From assembly GCF_030711405.1 (NCBI RefSeq), contig NZ_JAULSI010000021.1, forward strand, positions 39,994-103,993: a DNA stretch of 64,000 bases, written 5' to 3'. Shown piece after piece: positions 46,933 through 55,561 of the stretch (positions are counted from its first letter, which is position 1; every line of letters starts with the position of its first letter). This stretch comes from Massilia brevitalea (lineage in GTDB: Bacteria; Pseudomonadota; Gammaproteobacteria; Burkholderiales; Burkholderiaceae_D). The notes beneath the pieces were generated by a model that did no database searches, was not told the origin of the DNA, and saw only the letters and a program-made list of their open reading frames with translations. The position numbers and the translations under genes were made by a program.

Positions 46933-46987
46933 GCGAATTTCGTATTCGTTTTATATTTTGTAGATCCACTCCCAAGAAGGAAGTGCC

Positions 46988-48289
46988 ATGAATATCTCTG
47001 ATACCAAAGCCACCCTGTCGTTCTCCGACGGCAGCCCATCGGTCGACATGCCGATTTACAAGGGCACGATCGGCCCGGACGTCATCGACATCCGCAAGCT
47101 GTATGGCCAGACTGGCAAATTCACGTACGACCCGGGCTTCATGTCGACTGCCTCGTGCAACTCGAGCATCACCTACATCGATGGCGACAAGGGCGAGCTG
47201 CTGTACCGCGGCTACCCGATCGAGCAACTGGCAGTCAACTGCGACTTCCTGGAAACCTGCTACCTGCTGCTGAACGGCGAACTGCCGAACGCAGAACAAA
47301 AGGCCAAGTTCGAGAACACCGTGACCCGTCACACGATGATCCACGAGCAGATGAACTTCTTCTTCCGTGGCTTCCGCCGCGACGCGCACCCGATGTCGGT
47401 CCTGGTCGGCACCGTCGGCGCGCTGGCCTCGTTCTACCACGACTCGCTCGACATCAACGATCCGGAACAGCGTGAAATCTCCGCCATCCGCCTGATCGCC
47501 AAGATGCCGACCCTGGTCGCCATGGCCTACAAATACTCGGTCGGCCAGCCGTTCGTGTACCCACGCAACGACCTGTCGTACAGCGCGAACTTCATGCACA
47601 TGATGTTCTCTAATCCATGTGAAGAGTACAAGGTCAACGACGTTCTCGTTCGCGCCCTGGACCGCATCCTGATCCTGCACGCCGACCACGAGCAGAACGC
47701 ATCGACCTCGACCGTGCGCCTGGCCGGCTCGTCGGGCGCGAACCCGTTCGCGTGTATCGCTGCCGGTATCGCCTGCCTGTGGGGCCCTGCCCACGGCGGC
47801 GCCAACGAAGCGGCCCTGACCATGCTGAAGGAAATCGGCTCGGTCGAGAACATCCCGGCCTTCATCGAGAAGGTCAAGGACAAGAACTCGGGCGTCAAGC
47901 TGATGGGCTTCGGTCACCGCGTATACAAGAACTTCGACCCGCGCGCCAAGCTGATGCGCGAAACGTGCCACGAAGTGCTGGAAGAACTGGGCCTGCAGGA
48001 CGACCCGCTGTTCAAGCTGGCCATGGAACTGGAACGCATCGCCCTGGAAGACGAGTACTTCGTGTCGCGCAAGCTGTACCCGAACGTCGACTTCTACTCG
48101 GGCATCGTGCAGTCGGCGCTGGGCATCCCGGTCTCGCTGTTCACCGGTATCTTCGCAATGGCCCGTACGATTGGTTGGATTGCGCAGTGGAACGAAATGA
48201 TTGCCGATCCAGAACAGAAGATCGGCCGTCCGCGCCAGCTGTTCGTTGGCTCGCCGGTGCGCGACGTGCCGTCGATCGACAAGCGTTAA
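46988..48289 (+). CDS. gltA: Citrate synthase
   Basis: It condenses oxaloacetate and acetyl-CoA. It is 433 residues, hexameric type II by length. It shows [10 protein letters not shown] and [15 protein letters not shown], and the catalytic His/Asp segments are [10 protein letters not shown] and [21 protein letters not shown] lies about nine nt before the ATG. It is the last gene of the sdh cluster and is followed by an intrinsic terminator. Confidence 0.97.
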   Translation: MNISDTKATLSFSDGSPSVDMPIYKGTIGPDVIDIRKLYGQTGKFTYDPGFMSTASCNSSITYIDGDKGELLYRGYPIEQLAVNCDFLETCYLLLNGELPNAEQKAKFENTVTRHTMIHEQMNFFFRGFRRDAHPMSVLVGTVGALASFYHDSLDINDPEQREISAIRLIAKMPTLVAMAYKYSVGQPFVYPRNDLSYSANFMHMMFSNPCEEYKVNDVLVRALDRILILHADHEQNASTSTVRLAGSSGANPFACIAAGIACLWGPAHGGANEAALTMLKEIGSVENIPAFIEKVKDKNSGVKLMGFGHRVYKNFDPRAKLMRETCHEVLEELGLQDDPLFKLAMELERIALEDEYFVSRKLYPNVDFYSGIVQSALGIPVSLFTGIFAMARTIGWIAQWNEMIADPEQKIGRPRQLFVGSPVRDVPSIDKR

Positions 48290-48311
48290 TCAGGTTTTCG
48301 AAGTACACAAG

Positions 48312-48336
48312 AGCGAGCCTGCGGGCTCGCTTTTTT
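48312..48336 (+). terminator. Terminator of gltA
   Basis: AGCGAGCC and GGCTCGCT pair around TGCG, followed by six T, 22 nt past the gltA stop. Confidence 0.93.
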
Positions 48337-48402
48337 ATGGGCGGCCGCTGCGCGTTGACGGAACGGGCAGGGTGGTTATACTGGACGGGCACGCCGGTTT
48401 CC

Positions 48403-48544
48403 GTACGGTGGTTCTTGAACCCACCGTATACGAACTGGACGGCGCGCTTCTTTTCGTAGGGTGGGTTCTCGAACCCACCATGCACGAACATAGGCCAATA
48501 CGCATCGATCGAGACAGACCGGTGGGTTCGAGAACCCACCCTAC
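48403..48544. repeat. Three REP elements downstream of gltA
   Basis: A degenerate copy (48403-48430), a direct copy (48456-48479) and an inverse copy (48521-48544) lie in the 509-base space between gltA and rnk. The last two are identical in stem to the lexA-proximal copy (GGTGGGTTC / GAACCCACC) and form an inverted pair about 41 bp apart. No gene is accepted in this gap. Confidence 0.83.
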
Positions 48545-48798
48545 GCCTAATGAACTTAACCAGCAAACGCCAGCGCCGTGATGCATCCTTCATCGAAGGA
48601 GGCTTTCATGCGCCTGTGCGTTTCGCCATCACCCTGTCCGCGCGAGATTCCGCCTGGCTCTCCTGGGCTCGGTGAGGACCACCCGGCGCCAAGCCAGCCA
48701 ATCCTCTCCGAGCCTCTCCATCGTTTCGACCATCGCCAGATAGCATGGGCGGGTTCATTCATTGGCTGCATTCGCGGCCACAGACATTGGAGTACAAC

Positions 48799-49221
48799 AT
48801 GAGCATCAATATCGCGAGACCACACATCGTCGTCTCATCGCTGGACATGGAGCGCCTCGAAGCGCTGATCGATTCGCTGCCGGCCGCCCAGGCCGACAAC
48901 TGCGCCGCCTTGCTGGAAGAGCTGGCGCGCGCCGAGCTGGTGGAACCCGAGGCCATGCCGCCGGACGTGGTAAGCATGAATTCGCGCGTGCGCTTCGTGC
49001 TCGACAACGCGCCTGAGGCCATCGAAATGACGCTGGCCTACCCGAAGGACGTGAACGGCGCAGCCGACAAGCTGTCGGTGCTCACCCCGATCGGCAATGC
49101 GCTGCTCGGACTGAAGGCCGGCGACAGCATCGCCTGGACGCGGCCGGACGGCGCCTCCTGCCAGGTGCGGGTGGTCGAGGTGGTGTACCAGCCCGAGCGC
49201 GCGGGGGAACTGCACCGCTAG
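48799..49221 (+). CDS. rnk: Regulator of nucleoside diphosphate kinase (Rnk), GreA/GreB-like
   Basis: This 140-residue protein has a short N-terminal helical region (about 10-50) and a GreA/B C-terminal FKBP-like domain (SRVRFVLDNAPEAIEMTLAY, LTPIGNALLGLKAGDSIAW). Rnk binds RNA polymerase in the secondary-channel region and affects nucleotide pools. The ATG at 48799 has TTGGAG six nt upstream. Confidence 0.92.
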   Translation: MSINIARPHIVVSSLDMERLEALIDSLPAAQADNCAALLEELARAELVEPEAMPPDVVSMNSRVRFVLDNAPEAIEMTLAYPKDVNGAADKLSVLTPIGNALLGLKAGDSIAWTRPDGASCQVRVVEVVYQPERAGELHR

Positions 49222-49235
49222 GCTTGGTTGGACTT

Positions 49236-49637
49236 TTAATTGCACTTGCCGCGTAGCTTGGCCACGGCAATGAAGGGCAGGGCCAGCGCGCCGCCCAGGA
49301 AGAAGGTCGGCTGCCGCTTCAGGCCGTCCGCGTGCAGGCAGTCCGGCACCCTGGCTTCCGAGAACTCGCGCCCGAAACTGTCGTAGGGCGTGGCGGACAT
49401 CGTGTCGTTCTCGTAGCGGCGCGGGTTTTCCCAGGTGGTGTCCAGCGTTTCCTTGACCGCCTTGCGGATGGCATCGTCGCTGATGCGGCTGCGCAGCGTG
49501 GCGCCCGGCGGTTGCAACGCGGGTGCAGCCGGTGCCGCAGCTTGTGGCACGGGCAGCAATTCAGACTGGACCACGGGCAGCGGTTCGGCTCGCGCCGTCA
49601 GAGAAAGGCAGAGCAGGCAGATAGCGAAATGGCGCAT
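49236..49637 (-). CDS. Small secreted hypothetical protein
   Basis: This 133-residue protein has a signal peptide (MRHFAICLLCLSLTARA), a Pro/Ala-rich linker (about 20-50) and a C-terminal region with a lone Cys at VPDCLH and a terminal KLRGKCN. A hydrophobic stretch near FFLGGALALPFIAVA might be a membrane or buried segment. Family not recognised. The start at 49637 is preferred over an ATG 96 nt earlier because of the signal peptide. It is convergent with rnk. Confidence 0.72.
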   Translation of the reverse strand: MRHFAICLLCLSLTARAEPLPVVQSELLPVPQAAAPAAPALQPPGATLRSRISDDAIRKAVKETLDTTWENPRRYENDTMSATPYDSFGREFSEARVPDCLHADGLKRQPTFFLGGALALPFIAVAKLRGKCN

Positions 49638-49758
49638 GAACAGCTCAATGGACGTGATGTTGCCTAATGTACACGAACTCTGTCGGCCGTAACGAATTGG
49701 CAATCCAGCACGCATATGGCTGTGTACAATCAATACTTTCAGTCAACGGAACATTGCC

Positions 49759-50253
49759 ATGAAACGCCTGCTGCTCGTCTTCTGTTTGCTGTTCTGCTCC
49801 CTGGCCGCGCAAGCGGATGCAGCCCTGAAACGCCAGGTCGACGCCTTTGTCGACCGCTGGCACGACGACGCAGCCCATGCCCGTCCGGTCTACTTCGACA
49901 AGATCGCGAAAGACGGCATCTACATCGGCACCGACAAGACCGAGCGCTGGCGCCGCGACGAATTCAAGGCCTGGGCCAGGCCTTACTTCAAGGGCAAATC
50001 GGCCTGGGCCTTCAAGGCCATCAAGCGCCATGTCTACGCATCAGGCGACGGTTCCATGGTCTGGTTCGACGAATTGCTCGATACGCAAATGGGCGTGTGC
50101 CAGGCCAGCGGCATCATGCGCCGCAAGGGCGACAGCTTCGAGATCGTGCATTACCAACTGTCGATGGCGGTGCCGAACGAAGTGGGCGGACAGGTGACGC
50201 GCCTGATCAAGGACTTCGAGGCCAAGGATGGCTGGAAGGCCAGCAAACGCTGA
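49759..50253 (+). CDS. Exported NTF2/SnoaL-like protein
   Basis: This 164-residue protein has a signal peptide MKRLLLVFCLLFCSLAAQADA and a cone-like alpha/beta domain typical of SnoaL/DUF4440-type NTF2 folds (VDAFVDRWHDDAAHARPVYFD ... GDSFEIVHYQLSMAVPNE). No catalytic dyad is obvious. It is monocistronic, 52 nt before gluQ, which may be read from the same transcript. Confidence 0.78.
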   Translation: MKRLLLVFCLLFCSLAAQADAALKRQVDAFVDRWHDDAAHARPVYFDKIAKDGIYIGTDKTERWRRDEFKAWARPYFKGKSAWAFKAIKRHVYASGDGSMVWFDELLDTQMGVCQASGIMRRKGDSFEIVHYQLSMAVPNEVGGQVTRLIKDFEAKDGWKASKR

Positions 50254-50305
50254 AAGCGCCATGTGGTAAGGTGATGCCCCCGATGAAACGCACCCGGCAT
50301 CACCC

Positions 50306-51229
50306 GTGAGCACTACCATTTCTACTCCCGCGTCCACTTCTTACGTCGGCCGCTTCGCCCCGTCGCCCACCGGCCCGCTGCACGCCGGCTCGCTGGTGGC
50401 GGCGCTGGCCAGCTACCTCGATGCGCGTGCCCACCACGGCGAGTGGCTGGTGCGCATCGAGGACATCGACGAAGGCCGCAGCGTGGCCGGCGCCGACATG
50501 GCGATCCTGGCCTTGCTGGAGTCGCTCGGCATGGTGTCGGACCGCGAAGTGGTGTGGCAAAGCCGGCGCAAATCCTTGTACGAAGCCGCCGCGCAGCAGC
50601 TTGGCCAGCACGCCTATCCCTGCGGCTGCAATCGCCGCGAAATCCTCGACTCGCGCCTGGGCGTGGCGCCGGACGGCGCGGCGATCTATCCCGGCACCTG
50701 CCGCCACGGCCTGGCGCCGGGCCGCACGATGCGCAGCCTGCGCCTGCGCGTGCCTGAAGGGGGAGCGGATGACGTTACCTTCACCGACCGCTTCATGGGT
50801 ACGCTGACCCAGCACCTGGCGCTTGACTCCGGCGACTTCGTCCTGAAGCGCGCCGACGGATACTGGGCTTATCAGCTGGCGGTGGTGGTCGACGATGCCG
50901 ACCAGGGCGTGACCGACATCGTGCGCGGCGCGGACCTGATCGATTCGACCGCGCGCCAGATCTACCTGCAAACCCTGCTCGGGGCGCCGACGCCGCGTTA
51001 CCTGCACGTGCCGGTGGTGCGCAATGCCGCGGGTGAAAAACTGTCGAAACAGACCGGCGCGCTTGCCGTGCTGCCGGGCGACGAGCCGGCCGCGATTGCT
51101 GCCCTGCTCGATGCCGCGCGCTTCCTCGGCCTGCCGCTGGAGCGCCCCGGCACGCTCGCCAGCTTCTGGCGTGCGGCGATACCCGCCTGGTCAGCCATGC
51201 TGGCGGAGCGGGAGGGGCGGCAACGCTAG
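50306..51229 (+). CDS. gluQ: Glutamyl-Q tRNA(Asp) synthetase (GluQRS)
   Basis: It attaches glutamate to queuosine at the wobble base of tRNA-Asp. It is 307 residues, lacking the anticodon-binding domain of GluRS. It keeps the HIGH-like FAPSPTGPLHAGSL, zinc Cys in YPCGCNRRE...GTCRHG and the KLSKQTGA loop. It starts at GTG 50306 (M-S-T-T-I-S). Its stop abuts the stop of the convergent CHRD gene with no gap. Confidence 0.94.
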   Translation: MSTTISTPASTSYVGRFAPSPTGPLHAGSLVAALASYLDARAHHGEWLVRIEDIDEGRSVAGADMAILALLESLGMVSDREVVWQSRRKSLYEAAAQQLGQHAYPCGCNRREILDSRLGVAPDGAAIYPGTCRHGLAPGRTMRSLRLRVPEGGADDVTFTDRFMGTLTQHLALDSGDFVLKRADGYWAYQLAVVVDDADQGVTDIVRGADLIDSTARQIYLQTLLGAPTPRYLHVPVVRNAAGEKLSKQTGALAVLPGDEPAAIAALLDAARFLGLPLERPGTLASFWRAAIPAWSAMLAEREGRQR

Positions 51230-51814
51230 TCAGGCGCGGCGGCGGCGCGCCATCATCCCCAGGCCGGCCAGGCCCATCCCCAGCATGCCCCAGGTGGCCG
51301 GTTCCGGAATCGGCGCCGCCACCAGGAAGCCGCGGATTTCGCCGGCCGGATAGCGCGCGGTGTGGATGTTGAGGTAAGCCTCGTTCGACGCGATGGCGTC
51401 GATCAGCGCGGCGCCGGCCGAGGCCGGGGTGCCGCCAAAGGCCGCCAGGAAGGCCGGATCGTAGATGGTGGCGTCGCTCAGGTCGAACGATGCGCTATAG
51501 CTGCCCGACGTGACTCCCAGAGGAAAATCGGTGAAGGGAATCGCGATCGGCGCCACGCCGGTAAAGGCGGCTGTCGTGCAGCAGTGGATGTGCGCCATCG
51601 TGGTCCCTGTCAGCAAGTCCTGGAAGGGCACGTCGGCGGTCATGATATCGCCGTCGAGCGTGAAGGTGGCGACACTGGAGCCGGGCGAGCCGTTCGGCGG
51701 GCTTTCGGCCGGTCCGCTGGCGACGGCCCGGATGACACTCGTCTGGGCCTGCGCCAGCGCGGGAGCGCAAGCCGCGGCAACGGCCAGCGCCAGGATGGAT
51801 AAACTGCGTTTCAT
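51230..51814 (-). CDS. CHRD-domain protein with PEP-CTERM signal
   Basis: This 194-residue secreted protein has a signal peptide MKRSLSILALAVAAACAPAL... cleaved near AQA-QTS and a CHRD domain (about 25-160: TSVIRAVASGPAESPPNGSP, MAHIHCCTTAAF, YLNIHTARYPAGEIRG). The C-terminal PEP-CTERM is IPEPATWGML, a hydrophobic run and RRRRA. AGGAGG lies six nt before the ATG. CHRD domains are thought to bind extracellular ligands. An exosortase is needed elsewhere. Confidence 0.92.
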   Translation of the reverse strand: MKRSLSILALAVAAACAPALAQAQTSVIRAVASGPAESPPNGSPGSSVATFTLDGDIMTADVPFQDLLTGTTMAHIHCCTTAAFTGVAPIAIPFTDFPLGVTSGSYSASFDLSDATIYDPAFLAAFGGTPASAGAALIDAIASNEAYLNIHTARYPAGEIRGFLVAAPIPEPATWGMLGMGLAGLGMMARRRRA

Positions 51815-52028
51815 GGTATACCTCCTGATCAGGAAAGAAACCAACGCGCCACGACGTGGCGCTGCGCAAAAAATTAGCATGTTGGCTGCAGGGGTAACAC
51901 ACGGTACGGATGGGCAAAGGCTGCTGAGCAATTAGCTCGTGCGGAAGGGGAGAATTCCGTTGGATATGATTCGATTGCGGGGCATGTGGCCCTGAAATTG
52001 AATCATTTCTACAACACGAGCGGGAACC

Positions 52029-52490
52029 TTATTTTTTCGTCTGGATCGTGATCTCGCCGTCGGCTTCGAGGAAAGCGCACTGCATGTCCGAGCGTTCGCA
52101 ATCGGCGGCGCGCAAGGCCTGGTCCAGGTCTTCGGCCGTGATGCGGCAATGGCGCACCACCTTGTCGAAGAAGACGCCGTCGCGGCCGATCAGCACCGCC
52201 GTGCCGTCGAGCAGGACCGACATGCGGCGGCTATAGGCGGAAACCATCGCCACCGCCGTATTCAGCGCGATCAGGGTGGCGGCGATGATCAGGCCGCCCG
52301 AGAGGGAATCGTCGCCGCCGGAGAGCGAGTTCGACACCGCTTCCGACAGCAGCATCACCACCAGCAAGTCGAAAGGCGTGAACTGCCCCACGGTGCGCCG
52401 GCCCGAGATGCGCACCATCACCAGCAGGACCAGGTAGACCACCGCCCCGCGCACGATGAATTCCCACCACGGCAAATCCATGTCGAACAT
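52029..52490 (-). CDS. DUF421 (YetF-like) membrane protein
   Basis: This 153-residue protein has two or three N-terminal membrane segments (FIVRGAVVYLVLLVMVRISG, FDLLVVMLLSEAVSNSLSGG, LIIAATLIALNTAVAM) and a C-terminal soluble strand-rich part (SVLLDGTAVLIGRDGVF). DUF421 proteins are widespread and of unknown function. The start at 52490 has a GGGGGAAG just upstream; a GTG at 52508 and ATG at 52481 are alternatives. It shows no operon partner. Confidence 0.85.
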   Translation of the reverse strand: MFDMDLPWWEFIVRGAVVYLVLLVMVRISGRRTVGQFTPFDLLVVMLLSEAVSNSLSGGDDSLSGGLIIAATLIALNTAVAMVSAYSRRMSVLLDGTAVLIGRDGVFFDKVVRHCRITAEDLDQALRAADCERSDMQCAFLEADGEITIQTKK

Positions 52491-52573
52491 CGCTTCCCCC
52501 GAATGCACGCTGATGGGGCGATTCTAATCATTTTGTTAACATGGTGCCGTTCGGTTCGGCAGGGCAGGGCGCG

Positions 52574-53053
52574 TTACTCGCGGTGGTAGCTGCGCATGCG
52601 GAACACCATCGTCCCTTTGCTGCGCTCGCAGAAGCCGCTCATGGTTTCGCCTGGCGACAGTGTCCGGCTCAGGCGGGCGCCGGGCTTCTCGTTGGCACAG
52701 GCGGCATGCAGCTCGTCGGGGATGGCCGGCAGGGGCGGCGGTGCTGGTGGCGCGGGTGGCGCCGGGACGGCTGGTGCCGCAGGTGCGGCGGGAGCGGCGG
52801 GAGCGGCGGGTGCAGGCGGTGGGGCCGGGGGCAGGGGGACCATGGCGAGCGCATGGGCGTGCGCATTGGCGTGCGGAGGCGGCGGCGGTGCGGGCCTGGC
52901 CGGCGGCGCGGGTGGGGCGGGGGGAGCTGGCGGCGCCGGCATCTCGGCACAGGGGCCGCTCCTGGCCCGCTGGCATTCGATGTGGACGCCGGCCTGGCTG
53001 GCGCCGGCGGCGCAGAGCAGGAAGAGCAGGGTGATCGCGCGTGGCTGGAACAT
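52574..53053 (-). CDS. Secreted Pro/Ala-rich protein
   Basis: This 159-residue protein has a signal peptide MFQPRAITLLFLLCAAGASQA and a Pro/Ala repeat region (about 38-112) rich in PPAPPAP units. A short His-rich stretch, HANAHAHALA, interrupts the repeat. A conserved-looking C-terminal part has Cys in AACANEK and SGFCERSKGTMVFRM. AGGAGAAATCC precedes the ATG. It lies 78 nt downstream of the response regulator and probably in its operon. Function unknown; metal contact through the His stretch is possible. Confidence 0.75.
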   Translation of the reverse strand: MFQPRAITLLFLLCAAGASQAGVHIECQRARSGPCAEMPAPPAPPAPPAPPARPAPPPPPHANAHAHALAMVPLPPAPPPAPAAPAAPAAPAAPAVPAPPAPPAPPPLPAIPDELHAACANEKPGARLSRTLSPGETMSGFCERSKGTMVFRMRSYHRE

Positions 53054-53131
53054 GGATTTCTCCTGAGGTGGTTAGCGACCACCTCATCCCGCCTGCGCAA
53101 TGTGGAGAAAAAATGGAGCCTGCCGTGCCGC

Positions 53132-53797
53132 CTACAGATCGTAGCGGTAGCCCAGCCCGTAGATCGAGCGGATCGCTTCCAGGCCCGGCGCGGCGGCGTC
53201 GATCTTGCGGCGCAGGTTCTTCACGTGGCTGTCGATGGCGCGCTCGGTCACGTCCAGGTCGTCCTGGCGCAGCAGGTCCAGCAACTGCGCGCGCGTGAAC
53301 ACCTGGCCCGGGCGCCGCGCCAGCGCCGCCAGCACCTCGAATTCGCTCGGCGTCAGGGCCAGCGCCTGGCCGTGCAGCAGCGCGCGCCGCGCAGCGCCGT
53401 CGATGTGCAGGACCGGCGCCGGCGCGCAGGTAGACATGGCTGCGCGGCGCAGGATGGCCTTGATGCGGGCCACCAGTTCGCGCGGGCTGAAGGGCTTGCA
53501 CAGGTAGTCGTCGGCTCCCGTTTCCAGTCCCAGCAGGCGGTCGATTTCTTCCACGCGCGCGGTGACCATGATGACCGGCACCGTGGAGAACGCGCGCAGT
53601 GCGCGGCACAGCGCCAGGCCGTCGAGGCCGGGCAGCATCAGGTCGAGCACCACCAGGGCGGGCGGCGCACGGCGGATCGCGTCCAGCGCTTCTGCGCCGT
53701 CGTGGAAGACCTCGGGCTGGTCGCCGGCGGCGCGCACATAGTCGGCGACCAGCGCCGCCAGTTCCGGCTCGTCCTCGACGATGCAGATGCGGTTCAT
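53132..53797 (-). CDS. Response regulator, OmpR/BaeR-type
   Basis: This 221-residue protein has a receiver domain with the phosphoacceptor Asp in VVLDLMLPGLDG, an acidic pocket at VEDEPE and the switch Lys in LCKPFSPREL. An OmpR-family winged helix follows, with TERAIDSHVKNLRRKID as recognition helix and IYGLGYRYDL at the wing. The upstream histidine kinase stop overlaps its ATG by four bases. It regulates an unknown set, possibly including the next secreted gene. Confidence 0.93.
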   Translation of the reverse strand: MNRICIVEDEPELAALVADYVRAAGDQPEVFHDGAEALDAIRRAPPALVVLDLMLPGLDGLALCRALRAFSTVPVIMVTARVEEIDRLLGLETGADDYLCKPFSPRELVARIKAILRRAAMSTCAPAPVLHIDGAARRALLHGQALALTPSEFEVLAALARRPGQVFTRAQLLDLLRQDDLDVTERAIDSHVKNLRRKIDAAAPGLEAIRSIYGLGYRYDL

Positions 53798-55440
53798 GCG
53801 GACACCAAAGGCATCGATACAGCCACACGCAGGCCGCCGAGCGGCGAGTGAGCAAAGGCGAGCGTGCCGCACTGCGCTTCGACCAGGCGCCGGCACAAGG
53901 CCAGGCCCAGGCCCGCGCCGCCGCCGGCACGGCTGCGCGAGGCATCGACCCGGTAGAAGCGCTCGCCTAAACGTGCCAGCGCCTCGTCGGGCACGCCGGG
54001 CGCGCTGTCGTCGACGGCGAGCACCAGACGGCTGCCGAGCGCCTGTGCGGAGAGCAGCACGCGGCCGCCGGCGCTTGTATAGCGCAGGCTGTTTTCCAGC
54101 AGGTTGCGCAGCACCTGGCGCATGCGGTCGGGGTCGGCCACTACGGGCGTGTTCGACGGCGGCGGCTGCAGCTCGAGCGCCAGGCCGGCAGCGGCGAAGC
54201 GGCTGCCGAAGCCGGCGGCTTCTTCCTCGGCCAGCGCCCACACATCCACACGCTCCTGCCTGCATTCGAGGGCGCCGACGTCGGCCCGCGCCAGCGCATA
54301 CAGTTCGTCGATCAGGCGGTTCAGGGCCAGCACCTGGCGCAGCATGGCCGCGACATGCTCCGGGTCGGCCTGGCGCACACCGTCCTGGATCGCTTCCAGC
54401 TGCGCGCGCAGAACGGCCAGCGGCGTGCGCAGTTCGTGCGAGGTGTCGGCTACCCACTGGCGGCGCGAACGCTCGGCGTCGTCCAGGCGCGCCGCCAGCA
54501 GGTTGAAGTGGTGGGCCAGTTCGCCCAGTTCGTCGCTGCGTTCGACCGGCAGGCGCGTGTCGAAGCGGCCGTCGGCCAGCGCCTGCGCGCCGAGCGCCAG
54601 GCGGCCGATCGGGCGCCGGAAGTGCAGCGCCAGCAGGCTGGCCGCCAGGGCGCTGAGCAGCACGCCCGCGCCGACGATGGGCCACAGGCTGGCGCTCAGG
54701 CCTTCCAGGAAAGCGTAGGCCAGGGCGTCGGTCGGCCCTTGGCTGCGCGCGACCGCCAGGTAGCCGACCGTACGGCCATCGGCCAGGATGGGGCGGCGCA
54801 CGAGCGGAAGCGCGCCGGGAGGACGGCCTGCCAGCCAGGCGCCGCTGGCGTCGAGCAGGGTGACGCGACCGTGCAGGCTGGCGCCAGCGCTGCCGGGTGC
54901 CGGCGGCGGCAGGGGCGGGAGCGGCACGGCAGGCGGCGAGGGCGGTGCTGGTGGTGCTAAAGGGGCCGGAGAAGGAGGCGAGGGCGGAGACGCCGGCAAT
55001 ATGGAAGATGCCGGAGACACCGGAGACGCAGCGGCGGCTGGCAAGGCGGGAGCGGCAGGTGCAGCCGGCAAGGCAGGTGAAGCCGGCAAGGCAGGTGAGG
55101 CCGGCAAGGCAGGAGCGGCTGGCGCGACGGCGCCGCTGCGCTCCACCTGCAAACGCGCCAGCTCGTCGCGCAGCCAGGCGCGGCGCGCCGTATCGCGGCG
55201 CGGCACGAAGCGCCAGCCGCCGGCGTCGGCATAGCGGCGCGCCAGGTGGTTCGACAAGCCTTCCAGCCGGTCGAGTTCGATCTGTACCGCGTAATCGCCG
55301 AAGCCCTCCAGCACGGTCTGGCGCAGCAGCCAGACGGCGCTCGCGGTCACCGCCAGGATGGCCAGCAGGACCGAGAGGAACAGACGCAGGCCGATCGATA
55401 TCTTCAAGGCGGAACCGGATGAGAACTGGAAGCGAGCCAT
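53794..55440 (-). CDS. Sensor histidine kinase (BaeS-like) with Pro/Ala-rich periplasmic insert
   Basis: This 548-residue inner-membrane kinase has TM1 at about 16-38 and a periplasmic domain containing a low-complexity Pro/Ala/Ser insert (about 105-183). TM2 is at about 252-273, followed by HAMP and the HisKA domain with His335 in DTSHELRTP. The HATPase has NLLENSLRYT, DSAPGVP and GAGLGLAL. The insert is encoded partly by 18-bp tandem repeats. The start ATG at 55440 has a poor ribosome-binding site and sits 26 nt from the fiu terminator. Confidence 0.92.
   Translation of the reverse strand: MARFQFSSGSALKISIGLRLFLSVLLAILAVTASAVWLLRQTVLEGFGDYAVQIELDRLEGLSNHLARRYADAGGWRFVPRRDTARRAWLRDELARLQVERSGAVAPAAPALPASPALPASPALPAAPAAPALPAAAASPVSPASSILPASPPSPPSPAPLAPPAPPSPPAVPLPPLPPPAPGSAGASLHGRVTLLDASGAWLAGRPPGALPLVRRPILADGRTVGYLAVARSQGPTDALAYAFLEGLSASLWPIVGAGVLLSALAASLLALHFRRPIGRLALGAQALADGRFDTRLPVERSDELGELAHHFNLLAARLDDAERSRRQWVADTSHELRTPLAVLRAQLEAIQDGVRQADPEHVAAMLRQVLALNRLIDELYALARADVGALECRQERVDVWALAEEEAAGFGSRFAAAGLALELQPPPSNTPVVADPDRMRQVLRNLLENSLRYTSAGGRVLLSAQALGSRLVLAVDDSAPGVPDEALARLGERFYRVDASRSRAGGGAGLGLALCRRLVEAQCGTLAFAHSPLGGLRVAVSMPLVSA
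55064..55115 (+). repeat. 18-bp tandem repeat inside the kinase gene
   Basis: Nearly three copies of an 18-bp unit (GCCGGCAAGGCAGGTGAA) occur at 55064-55081, 55082-55099 and 55100-55115. Each encodes a six-residue Pro/Ala/Ser step on the minus strand (SPALPA-type). Copy number could vary by slippage and change the insert length in frame. Confidence 0.8.
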
Positions 55441-55465
55441 TCTAGGCCATAGTCCGGGCGGCCAA

Positions 55466-55501
55466 CAAAAAAAACGCTCTGCGCCGCGAGGGCGAGGGCG
55501 T
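55466..55501 (-). terminator. Terminator of fiu
   Basis: ACGCTCT and AGGGCGT pair around an inner GC-rich hairpin. On the minus strand eight T follow. The stop of fiu is about 60 nt upstream. Confidence 0.75.
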
Positions 55502-55561
55502 CAAACCAGCAAGGAGGTTGCTGTTCTTGTGAAGCGTGAAGCTGACTCTAAAGCGGAACGC

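Noticed and set aside
46310-48544. CRISPR-like array formed by repeated 24-mers
   Set aside because: The repeats are palindromic, in both orientations, and irregularly spaced, with no spacers or cas genes; they are REP elements.
48609-48802. Short plus-strand frame with AAGGAGG ahead of its ATG, upstream of rnk
   Set aside because: Despite the good Shine-Dalgarno, the peptide is Pro/His/Cys-rich without coding-like codon bias and overlaps the rnk leader.
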